Of a DNA stretch of 45,443 nucleotides, positions 28,582 to 38,507 are shown one piece after another. The stretch is from positions 1-45,443 of the forward strand of contig CAICTM010000855.1 of the NCBI GenBank assembly GCA_903772945.1. Direction: 5' to 3'. Every line of letters starts with the position of its first letter. Position 1 is the first letter of the stretch. The notes below the pieces were generated by a model, which saw only the letters and a program-made list of their open reading frames with translations, was not told the DNA's origin and ran no database searches. Both the position numbers and the translations under genes were made by a program. Source of the stretch: Seminavis robusta. Lineage: Eukaryota > Bacillariophyta > Bacillariophyceae > Naviculales > Naviculaceae.

Positions 28582-30000
28582 ATGACAATCACGGAAACGT
28601 TGGACAACTATTTTTCCTTGACGGAGCGAGGAGCCACCATTGGTGGCGAATTGCGTGCCGGAACGGCATCCTTTTTAACTCTATCCTACCTGTTGTTGGT
28701 CAATCCTCAAATCATGGCACAGGCAGGAGTCAGTCACGACGATGCCGTGTTTGCCACTGCCCTGTCGGCATCGATTGCTTGTTTTATTGTTGGATTTTGT
28801 GCCAATCTACCCTTTGGATGTGCCCCGGGAATTGGTCTCTCGGCCTATCTGGCCTTTGGATTGGTCCAGGCCGAACTCTGTACGCTGGAAGAAGCACTTA
28901 CAGTTTGTTGGTGGTCTGGAATTGTGGTGATTATGATCTGCCTGAGTCGTTTGACAGTCTATCTCATGAAAATTGTTCCGCAATCCATCAAATACGGAAT
29001 TGTCGTGGGAATGGGCTTGCTGATTGCCATGATTGGAATGGTCGATGTCAACATGATTGTTTCCGATGAAAAGACGTTGGTCAAACTGGGAGATGTCATG
29101 GGGGACGATGGGACTCTGGCGTTGTGTCTTTGTGGTATCCTCTTGGTGGCATCCTTGCTCTATCATGATGTCAAGGGTGGAATTCTGATTGGAATTGCCG
29201 TCCTGACTCTCTTCTCGTGGACGTGGAAGCATACCTGGCCCGAGTCTATTTTCCAATGGCCCGAGTTCCATAACAATGGATTTTTGGATCACCCATTGGC
29301 CGTGTTTGATTGGAGCCGAGCTGCCGTCTTTCTCCCCGCTCTGGCTTCCTTTGTCTTGATTTGTATCTTTGATATTTCCGGTGTCATTTACGGTTTGGCA
29401 ACACTCGGTGGATTGATCACCCCCGAAGGCGACATTCCAGGATCCTTCTGGACATTTATTGCTTCGGGCGTTGGAACCTTGGTGGCGGCGTACTTTGGTT
29501 CCACACCGATTATTGTCTGTGTCGAGACCGCGTCGGGAGTCCGCGAAGGAGGTCGAACGGGTCTCACCGCCGTCGTGATTGGACTCTACTTTATGGCCAG
29601 CATTTTCTTGTCCCCGTTGTTTACCGCCGTGCCCGAGGTGGCCACCGCCCCAGTGTTGGTCATGGTGGGTGTCATGATGATGGGGGAAGCGGCCAAGATC
29701 AAATGGGAAAACATGGACGAGGCACTTCCTGCATTTTTGACAATTATCTTGATGCCATTGACGTACAGCATCACCAATGGAATGATCTTTGGACTCTTGT
29801 CAGCAGCAGCGTTTTACTTTACCACGGGACAGGCGTTTACCGATACTATGGATTTGTTTAAAAACGCCAGAGCGGCCTGTACGAATGCAGGACGAACGAA
29901 GGACAACGACGCTAACGAGGTAAAGTCCGAAAAGTCCGAAAAGACGGCCTTGTTGGACGTGGAGACTGGAACCAATACGGACAGTGGCACCTTCTCTTGA
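28582..30000 (+). CDS. AzgA-type adenine/guanine/hypoxanthine permease (NCS2)
   Basis: A single-exon 472-aa frame from a perfect CCACCATG start. It fits the AzgA/GhxP branch of the nucleobase:cation symporters. TASFLTLSYLLLVNPQIMAQAG is the first span, with the family's 'VNP'. CANLPFGCAPGIGLSAYLAFG matches the 'ANLPxxxAPGMGLNAYF' element. STPIIVCVETASGVREGGRTGLTAV matches the substrate-site 'GTSxxTxxxESAAGxxxGGRTG' segment, with its Glu kept. PAFLTIILMPLTYSITNG completes the set. Expected role: proton-coupled uptake of purine bases at the plasma membrane. The hydrophilic tail after about residue 430 carries a short VKSEKSEKTALL repeat and a possible dileucine signal. Length is normal. Confidence 0.93.
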   Translation: MTITETLDNYFSLTERGATIGGELRAGTASFLTLSYLLLVNPQIMAQAGVSHDDAVFATALSASIACFIVGFCANLPFGCAPGIGLSAYLAFGLVQAELCTLEEALTVCWWSGIVVIMICLSRLTVYLMKIVPQSIKYGIVVGMGLLIAMIGMVDVNMIVSDEKTLVKLGDVMGDDGTLALCLCGILLVASLLYHDVKGGILIGIAVLTLFSWTWKHTWPESIFQWPEFHNNGFLDHPLAVFDWSRAAVFLPALASFVLICIFDISGVIYGLATLGGLITPEGDIPGSFWTFIASGVGTLVAAYFGSTPIIVCVETASGVREGGRTGLTAVVIGLYFMASIFLSPLFTAVPEVATAPVLVMVGVMMMGEAAKIKWENMDEALPAFLTIILMPLTYSITNGMIFGLLSAAAFYFTTGQAFTDTMDLFKNARAACTNAGRTKDNDANEVKSEKSEKTALLDVETGTNTDSGTFS

Positions 30001-30854
30001 GGAGGAGGATGCAAACAGTCTACAATTTTTTTCAGTTTGAAGTTTTTGAAACGAAGGACTTGGCCTACAAGCTCGATGTCCATGGATGTTGGATGCAAAC
30101 CCTCTTTTTTGCCTGCCTGCTGGTATTTACACTGTTGCTTTTGCTTGCTTGAATACTTGACTACATATAAAGTAATGCTCGAATGTACCCTACGATAGCT
30201 CAAATTTAGCTAGCTCATATTATTACAAGACCCCACACTAAAGCTGGAAACGACACACTGCAGCATAGGAACACTTGTCTGATTGACGAAAGGCAGAACC
30301 ACACCCTGACTGATGGCGCAGAATTTTAAAAGGAAAACCTTGAACGGAGCGAGAAGCAAGTGATATGCAAATATAGCAATGCAAACTGCAATGTAGATGT
30401 AGACCTAGAGAAACATCGAGTGCGTACCGGTGTGGTTCTATCGTAGTGATTCGAGATTCCCAAGAAATTTGGTCCTTCTCTAATCACACCGACATGGAAC
30501 CCTGCCCCATGACAGGTCTCCTCTTTACAAAGCTCGTTTGCGGCTAGCTTCCCCCCGCAAACCAGCAACGAAAACAAGCGTACTACTAGTAGTGCTAGGC
30601 CTAGTCTAGCTAGTTGTATCGTTTCCACTGCTATGCTAGCTAGTAGCCAGCCAGCAAGTAAGTCATTCAAACAACAAGCAACGGTGTGGGGTTTATGTAC
30701 AAGATAAGACGAATGGTAATTTGTGAGCACGATTTAGTCCCCTCAAGCTCGTTTGGTACTTAAACAACGGTATCCGTTTAGCAAGATTTCTTACGACGAT
30801 CCACATGCAAGCATCCCTGTGGCAAAACAACACACCATTTGGACGTTGTGAACC
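30001..30854. other. Intergenic region
   Basis: About 850 nt without a supported gene. Several TAGCTAG words occur (30208-30216, 30604-30614, 30636-30648). Frames on the minus strand (such as 30326-30730) have no protein-like features I can defend. Confidence 0.5.
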
Positions 30855-31787
30855 ATGAGGATGATCAAGTGCTTCCGTCACCTCTTTCTATTGTTTGGTG
30901 CCATCGTTTTCCTGTTACTATCGGATGAAGCTGTATCCGCCTCTCCGCTGAGAAAGGGCACTGAAGAAACCGAGAGGAATCGTCGACGAAGGTTGGAAGA
31001 TACGGACACTCTGTCGCAAATCCAGACCATCCTGGATGATTCTCTGTCGAAGACCAACTTTGACCTTCGGAAAGCCATGACGGATCCACTGCAGTTGGAA
31101 CTGGCCGCGGCGGTACCAGTGGGATGTGGCAATCTGGCACTGGAAATGAGTTTTGACCGACTGACGGGATTGTCCAGTATTGATTTGACGTCCTTGACAG
31201 CCCAGTCGGGGACCGAGAGTACGTTTCCCGATTGTACGGCGCTGCCACAGACCAAATGGAAATCGGCCGTCGATATTGTCGTCGGTTTTGGGAGCGATAT
31301 CGTGTCCGGCCAAGTGGGAGCTCGATTGGTGGGACGATGCGGCGGACAACGCTACAATCAGCCCTTGACGGTCAGTGTCACATCGACCGGCAACACGTTT
31401 ACGGGAAGTTCCAATATGGAAGGCATTCTGGGAGATGTGGTGGATGCCATTGCCAAGGTGGATATCTTGGGAGTACTCAGCTTGACGTCGACCATTTCTT
31501 CCACGGTCGCCTTGATCCCCTCGGCGCTCTCGGCGTACGAGTCTACCATTACCTCCCAGGTGGAAGCTGCCTTTCGAAACCAGATGGTGCAGATGGTGGA
31601 ACCGCATCTTCGACAAAAACTGGAGCGACTCGTTCCGTCGACACCGTTCAGTCTCATCAACCGTCTTGCGGGCTTTCTGCCAGATATCGTAGAGTTGGTT
31701 GTGGGAGATCTCTCTGATTATTTTGGTGGTGGTGATGATGATCTCCTGAATTTGGATGATTTGTTGGCGACAGACGATGGCGAATAG
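30855..31787 (+). CDS. Secreted protein of unknown function (310 aa)
   Basis: ATG 30855 lies in GAACCATGAGG context. Residues 1-30 form a clear signal peptide (basic KCFRH, then FLLFGAIVFLLL, then SASP). A basic stretch ERNRRRRLED (about 40-49) may be a processing site, as RRL is common in diatom secreted proteins. The mature part is Ser/Thr/Val-rich with alternating hydrophobics (LALEMSFDRLTGLSSIDLTSL; SGQVGARLVG; PLTVSVTSTGNTFTG) and a long amphipathic helix (QVEAAFRNQMVQMVEPHLRQ). It ends in an acidic tail (GGGDDDLLNLDDLLATDDGE). A lipid-binding beta-rich fold of the BPI/TULIP kind is possible but I cannot show it. No intron. Confidence 0.72.
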   Translation: MRMIKCFRHLFLLFGAIVFLLLSDEAVSASPLRKGTEETERNRRRRLEDTDTLSQIQTILDDSLSKTNFDLRKAMTDPLQLELAAAVPVGCGNLALEMSFDRLTGLSSIDLTSLTAQSGTESTFPDCTALPQTKWKSAVDIVVGFGSDIVSGQVGARLVGRCGGQRYNQPLTVSVTSTGNTFTGSSNMEGILGDVVDAIAKVDILGVLSLTSTISSTVALIPSALSAYESTITSQVEAAFRNQMVQMVEPHLRQKLERLVPSTPFSLINRLAGFLPDIVELVVGDLSDYFGGGDDDLLNLDDLLATDDGE

Positions 31788-32442
31788 CTAGTTTGATACA
31801 AAACTACATCTGTGGGTAGCATGCTGATGCAGCATGAATACCGGTAGCATCAGCAAATACATTGGGTTTGTATGTATCGAGACGATTCGATTCACTAAAG
31901 TACTCCGTTCTTCGTCTAGAGCAATGAAAGATTCACGTTTGTACCCTCCTAGCTAGCTGCTAGCTAGCTAGCTAGCTAATGGTAGTCTGGATTGCAAACG
32001 AATATTAAGAGATCTCCATCTACAAAGCCGTTGTTCTAAGCAGCCATTGTCTGGAGCTCATAGAGTTCCTTTTCTGTCTGTGTCTCTGTGTCCTCGAGTT
32101 TCCTACTTTTGACAAATTTGGGTCTGCGATCCATGACCGCGTGAAGCCCAATCACGGACTGTGGGATGGAACTCCCGCATTCCATGCATCCGTCCATCAT
32201 CCGCCCGCGCATCCATCCATCGAACATGCAGCAGGGGGGGTCAACAGCTGTTGGTATCGTTGACAGCTGTCAACCATCATCACATCACGCATGGGTTGAC
32301 GAATTTGCTTCATCAGAAATGGTACCGCGCATCATAATGAAACGAGTTCCAAGCAGCAATACAGCACAGTATCAGTTTCCTTCGACTGGTTGCATCTCGA
32401 TCTAGCTACAGTAGTCCTGGCTATCTAACGTATTTGTACAAC
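31788..32442. other. Intergenic region with (CTAG)n and LRR promoter
   Basis: A CTAGCTAGCTGCTAGCTAGC-type tract lies at about 31948-31980. Upstream of the LRR gene, a stretch near 32296-32325 (GGGTTGACGAATTTGCTTC) resembles one near 38374-38392 before the second LRR gene, as does the TTGTACAACATGAG leader. So the duplication includes promoter-proximal sequence. Confidence 0.5.
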
Positions 32443-35400
32443 ATGAGCGAAAGCACAAGAGATGTTCTCCTCAAACGAGCCGAATTGGAAGCTCGACAAA
32501 GCCAAATTGATCAAATCCAAATTGATCAGGCAATGGCTGCCGCCGTGGAGGAGGATGAAGTGGACCAGAAAATGGAGGCCAAGAAGCAACCACCCAGGTC
32601 ATCTCCTGCCCATCTGGATTTTTTGGCAAGAGGAAAGCCAACAAAATCAAAAGGACAACAAGCCACTGCTCAACCTGAAGTCTACAACCAAGAGGACCGA
32701 GAAATGATGAAAATTGTTGCGGAACAAGCCGCTTTGGCTACAGTCGAGCAACGGGAGGGAAAAAACCACAAGCAAGAATTCCACGATCTTCCCCAAATGG
32801 CAGCCGAAATCAATGAGGTTGCCAAATTGGAAAAGATAGCAAACAAAAACTCAGGAGTGGAAGGAGAAAAGCCCACAACCATTCAAGAAATAATCAATCC
32901 TGCTGGCTTGCGACTAACACCACCACACCAACAAAGACAGCCACAGCGCCCCGGAGCATACATGGGTGCTCCAGGGGAAGCTCTACAACGTGCCAATACC
33001 CTCAGATTCTCACTTGTTGGTGGCAATACTGAGTCACAGTTACCGATGATGGAATCTGAGAGTCAATCCTTGGAACCACCACCCTATAGCAACAGCAACA
33101 GCAATAATGATGCGGCCACAAGTAATAATGGCCAGCTGGCAGTGGCAGAGCTGGTTGACGAAGATCCAGAGGAGCAAGCAAGGCCATCAGCAGATCCTGT
33201 GAATCTTGATGAGGTCATGGAAAAGGAACAAAGAAGGAAGAGGCAGAGATTGCTGTTTGTTGGGTTTTCAGTTTTGGCTCTTATCGTTGCCGCAATTATT
33301 GTTGGCACAGTGGTTGGAACTTCACAGCATCAAAAAGATGCAATCAGCATCCAGATATCTGCACCAACTACTTATGGCTCTATGGAACCATCAGAAGCTC
33401 CATCCTCTGCCCCCACTAGATCACTGGATGCACTCATGATGGACCTTCCAATCTCTACCCTTAGGAACATTGACAACAGTAGCACCCCCCAATGGCATGC
33501 TTGGCAGTGGCTATCGAACCACAAGAATCTGACCAAGCTCCCAGATTGGAGAAAGGAGCAACTCTTTGCTTTGGCTACATTTTATTATGCATTTGAGGGC
33601 CCCAACTGGCCTGATGATATCAAGAATGATTGGATGCAAGATGAGGGCAGACTTGAGGATGAGTGCCTTTGGTTTTCCGCCGAATTTGGGTCGATCCTTT
33701 TTGATGGTACTTACGATGATTATGATGATGGTTATGATGTCGATCCATGCAACAAGAATGGCAGATATCAACATCTGGGACTTAGTCGCCTACAACTTGC
33801 TAACCTTACTCCAGCTGTTCCACCTGAGATTGCACTTCTTACCGATTTGTCCATTTTGGGTTTGCCATTGAATAATCTCAGTGGCACACTGGATGCCATT
33901 TTGCCATCAGAGCTCTTCACTATGGAAAACTTGACAAATATCAATCTTCACACCAACAATTTTACAGGGTCTCTTCCAAGCGAGCTTGGGCAGTTGACCA
34001 ACATTCAACAGCTAAGAATGTACAGGAACGCCTTTACAGGGTCTCTTCCAAGCGAGCTTGGACAGTTAACCAACATGGCAGAGTTGAGCTGCTACCGGAA
34101 CTCCCTCAATGGCAGCGTACCATCTGAGCTTGGGTGGCTGACCAGCATAAAAGCATTACAAACGTCCAGGAACACTTTTACAGGATCTCTCCCAACCCAG
34201 CTTGGGCTGTTGACCAACATGACATATTTTAGCTGCCACCTGAACTCCCTCAATGGCAGTTTACCTACAGAGTTGGGTAGTCTGACCAGCATTCAAGTGC
34301 TGAGAATGTATAGCAATGCTTTTTCAGGGTCTCTTCCAAGCGAGCTTGGGAAGTTGACCAACATGACAGGTTTCAGCTGCCACCAGAACTCCCTCAATGG
34401 TATTTTGCCGACTGACTTGGGTAGGCTGACTGGCATGCAAGAATTGAGTATGTACAGCAACTCTTTTATGGGGTCTCTTCCAAGCGAGCTTGGCCAGTTG
34501 ACCAGCATGACAAGTTTCAGCTGCCACCAGAACTCCCTCAGTGGTAGTTTGCCGCCGACATTGGAAGGCTGACCAGCGTTGAAAAGCTAGGATGTCCACG
34601 AACACTTTTACTGGGTCTCTTCCGAGCGAGCTTGGGGTTGAACACATGGCAGTTTGAGCTGCTACCAACTCCCTCAATGGCAGCGTACCATCTGAGCTTG
34701 GGGGCTGACCAGCATGAAGAATTGAAAATGTCCACGAACGTTTCACAGGGTCTCTTCCAACCCAGCTTGGGCTGTTGACCAACATGACTATTTTAGCTGC
34801 CACCTGAACTCCCTTAATGGTATTTTGCCGACTGACTTGGGTAGGCTGACCGGCATGCAAGAATTGAGTATGTACAGCAACGCTTTTATGGGGTCTCTTC
34901 CAAGCGAGCTTGGCCAGTTGACCACATGACAATTTAGCTGCCACCGAACTCCCTCAGTGGTAGTTTGCCGGCGACATTGGAAGGCTGACCAGCGTTGCAG
35001 AGCTAGGATTGTCCACGAACACTTTTACAGGGTCTCTTCCGAGGAGCTTGGCAGTTGACCAGCATGACACGTCTTGAAGTCTATCTCAACTCTCTGAATG
35101 GCGGCATACCATCTGAGCTTGGGTGGTTGACAACATGGAAGAATTGAAAATACAGAACGCTTTCACAGGGTCTTTCCAAGCGAGCTTGGACAGTTAACCA
35201 ACATGGCTGAGTTTCTCTGTCCGGAGAACTCACTCAGTGGCAGTTTGCCGTCCGAATTGGGTAGGCTGACCGGCATTCAAGAGCTAGTATTGTCCATGAA
35301 CTCCTTTACAGGATCTCTTCCGAATGAGCTTGGGCAGTTGACTAGCATGACACTTCTTGAAATCTACCGGAACTCCCTCAATGGCAGCATACCATCTGAG

Positions 35401-36231
35401 CTTGGGCAGTTGACCAGCATGGAAGAATTGAAAATGTCCAGGAACGCTTTCACAGGGTCTCTTCCAACCCACATTGGGCTGTTGACCAACATGACACTTC
35501 TTGAAATCCACCGGAACTCCCTCAATGGCAGCATACCATCTGAGCTTGGGTGGTTGACCAGCATAGAAGAATTGAAAATGTCCAGGAATGCATTCACAGG
35601 GTCTCTTCCAACCCAGCTTGGGCAATTGACCAACATGACAGAGTTCAGCTGCTACCGGAACTCCCTATATGGCAGCATCCCTTCTGAGCCTGGGCAGTTA
35701 TCCAAAATAACGAGCTTGAACTTGAGGGAAAACTCCCTTTCCGGTTCTCTGCCAACTCAAATTGGCTTGCTGACACAACTGACCGAACTGAGTCTGAGAA
35801 GCAATTCATTGGATGGACCCTTGCCCAGCGAAATTGGATTGCTGACACAACTGTCTGGTCTGTGGGTTAATGACTGTTTTTTTTCTGGTGCTTTTCCCAG
35901 CGAAATTGGGCTGATGGAGTCTCTGCAGATACTGAACCTTCGCAACAATTCCTTCAGTGGTTTGGTCATCTCTGAATTGGGGCAGCTTGGAAACCTACAA
36001 GAACTGGATCTTGCAGTGAGTCCACCCTCACTGAGAGGGCCGTTTCCTTTCGATTCCTTGCCTGGTAGCCTAGGCTATCTGAACATCTCTGGCAGTCCTG
36101 GTTTGGTAGGATCCATTCCAGAAGAGCTCTGTTTCCTTCAAAAATCCTCTTGCTCTTATGGGGATGATGCTCAGTGCTACATTGACTTTGATTGTTCCAG
36201 CTTGCTCTGTGGTTGTGATTGCGACTGTTAA
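32443..36231 (+). CDS. Membrane-anchored LRR protein, paralogue 1 (frame breaks inside)
   Basis: The first ATG in frame is 32443 (MSESTRDVLLKRAEL). Residues 1-265 are hydrophilic and cytosolic, with Lys/Glu coiled-coil-like segments and Gln/Pro stretches. EQRRKRQR then precedes one membrane span (LLFVGFSVLALIVAAIIVGTVV, about 269-291), so the C-terminus should be outside. After a cap region with paired Cys come about 29 LRRs of the plant type, consensus LxxLxxLxLxxNxLxGxIPSELGx, 72 bp each. The gene ends with ELCFLQKSSC and a Cys-rich tail (CYIDFDCSSLLCGCDCDC). No kinase domain: a receptor-like protein or adhesin. The frame is broken between 34560 and 35200 by many single-base losses, but both flanks are in the same frame, so I read one gene. 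Confidence 0.8.
33900..35880 (+). repeat. 72-bp LRR tandem array of paralogue 1
   Basis: Units of 72 bp encode 24-residue LRRs. Words such as TCTTCCAAGCGAGCTTGG and AACTCCCTCAATGGCAG recur almost unchanged, often alternating with a 144-bp period. Higher DNA identity between units than in paralogue 2 suggests recent amplification or homogenisation. Confidence 0.88.
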
Positions 36232-38507
36232 TTGTTTTTTGCTGAGTCGTGTACGTGCAGAACTAATGAATTCACTTTGTTGACACAGTTTCTTTATGAT
36301 ACTCTTATTCGTATCTTGAAGCAAAGAGTAGGCCCCAAACACTTGGCAAGTCACTGCCAGGGAAGTCAGCTAGACAAGGGACAGGCCTCTCTTCGTCGCC
36401 TTTTCGCGCACAATAGGTGACCCGATCAACTCAAACCAGTGGAAGAATCCTTCCTCTTTTTATCATATCTGAAGAATGCTAGTGCCGGTGGGGGTATTCT
36501 TTAATCCAGCAACATGAACAAGACCACGACAATTATGTACGAAGTCAGAGCGTTGCCACCATCACACCAAGCACAAACTCATTGGACGCACTCTCGTGCA
36601 CACCCCAAGCATATCTCTGACTGTCATCAGTTGTTGTTGCTGCTAGAACGATCGGCCGACACAACCGGTAGAAGCTCGAGCGGTAGCCCTATCAATAAGG
36701 TAAGAAACTATGTGATAAGAGTTCAGTATTCTGGGGAACAAGAACAAGTTCTGGTTGCATGGTTGGCTCCAATCCACTATTGAATCCACTACGGTAATGA
36801 ATCCACTATTGAATGAAGAAAATTTGTGTTCGTTTGACTTGTTGGCTGTGGGACCGAACAATGCCAAGCGCCAGTACTAGTGTCGATCGGAAATTGTACT
36901 GTACAGAGCGTTCACTCGGATTGAATTTCAATCATGCGGAGGAATGTTGCGTCGCCGCGGGACACCGGTGCGGTTTCGGGTACCTGGTAGGGTAGAGGTA
37001 CGGCGAGATGTCAGCCGAGGTACGGGACTCATTGCATGTGCCGATTCTTTCAGTAAACTCGCACCAATCCCATGTTCTTGATTGGCGACCACAAAGCACA
37101 GTAGCTTGTGTCGTCCATGGGATAAAGGCGTCCACAATGGTAAAGAATGTGTTAGTTGTCGTCGAGTAACAGTCGTCGGTACGGTAGATATCCCAGTAAG
37201 CGATGGTGACAATAGGACTGGCACTCTTCAGTCATAGGAAGCCAGGTTGGTTTAATTGTTGCCTTGTGTGTTTCCATTCTTCCAAGCTGAATGTCATAAT
37301 CGTCAATGAATGCACTGCTAGCTAGGGCCCATGGCTGTACGTTACGTACTGCCACTTCTGCAAATTGAATTTAGTCGGGCAACCACTCCTGTCTGTGGGC
37401 GATATTCGTGCATCCATCCACTCCTGGGCTACATACACATGCACACATACATCACGTGGATTGCAATCAAGCCAACAATCAGTTCAGAATTCATGTTGTC
37501 AGATGAATCGAATCTTCATGCATGACGTCTCGATTGTACAGGTACAGCCCCAATAGGTATCCGCTGTAGCCGGCGTGTTGGCTGCCAAAAGCCAAGTGCA
37601 ACTCTCAGAGGAAGTAGGCAGAAAGAGAGAAGATTCTATTCTTGAATCACTGCAGCAACGTGTGATGAATCTCCTGTTGGCAGCCAGCCAACCAACACAC
37701 TACAATGGCTTTTGGCAACTCGGCGGTTTGTGCTTCAGTCATGTCATGGACTCAACTCGTCGATCGTCGTCTCATTGGCTGGTTCATGCTGTCGATACCA
37801 TTGAGCTCATTGGAGCGTCCAAGACCTGCGTGCTGCCGTCTGCTTCTCTTGGGGGTGTTGAAGGAAACAACCGTGGGCCACCACCAACGAGACCACTGCC
37901 ACGGCCGACTCTGACTCCATCACATTAGTTGCTTCATTAGTTGGTCGTGGTGGTGCATTGGGTGCTGTTGGTGTGGACGTGGGGACAAAGAAAAGCCGCA
38001 TCGAAGAAGGGGTACGGGACAAGTGTGGTACCATTATCATGTTGAAGCATGCTTTAGATCTTTCGAAGGAGTGTCCCTTCGGACGCAGAACAAACGGTCA
38101 ACGTCACAGAGAAGTGACAGCCATGCATTCATCAGTCATTTGTCATGGCCCTCCAAGAACTATTGAGTGACAATCAGTCATAATTTGCATGCCCACATCG
38201 ATCGACGCAGCCAGCGCTTATTGCTCTTGTTGTCTCCACTCGATCCCCCGACGTCGTCAACAGCAACAACCACCCATCCAGCTGCCCTCCTCCTCTGAAA
38301 CCCGTCCTCACCGTATATACCGCTAGGCAATTCTTACCTGTCGCAACTTGTCGGATTCAACAACCACGCCTGAGTTGACGAAATTGCTTCCGAAATTGTG
38401 CCGCTCGAGTTCAAAACACCACCGACAGGTTTCTTTGACTGATTGCGTCCATAGCTTCCTGGCGACCATACCGGTAGCGACCGAAGCATAAGGTATACTT
38501 GTACAAC
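36232..38507. other. Intergenic region between the LRR genes
   Basis: About 2.3 kb with no supported gene. Frames at 36514-36783, 36928-37224 and 37575-37928 have skewed composition or lack an ATG. The last 150 nt resemble the region upstream of paralogue 1 and should be the promoter of paralogue 2. Confidence 0.5.

Noticed and set aside
30326..30730. Minus-strand ORF of 134 codons
   Set aside because: Hydrophobic and Cys-rich by chance composition, no family, no context.
32443..36231. LRR receptor kinase
   Set aside because: No kinase domain is present in either paralogue; the N-terminal cytosolic head is low-complexity and the chain ends in a Cys-rich cap.
36514..36783. Plus-strand ORF of 89 codons
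   Set aside because: Simple His/Ser composition in intergenic DNA without homologue pattern.
37575..37928. Plus-strand ORF of 117 codons
   Set aside because: Starts with a non-ATG codon and has no protein-like features.
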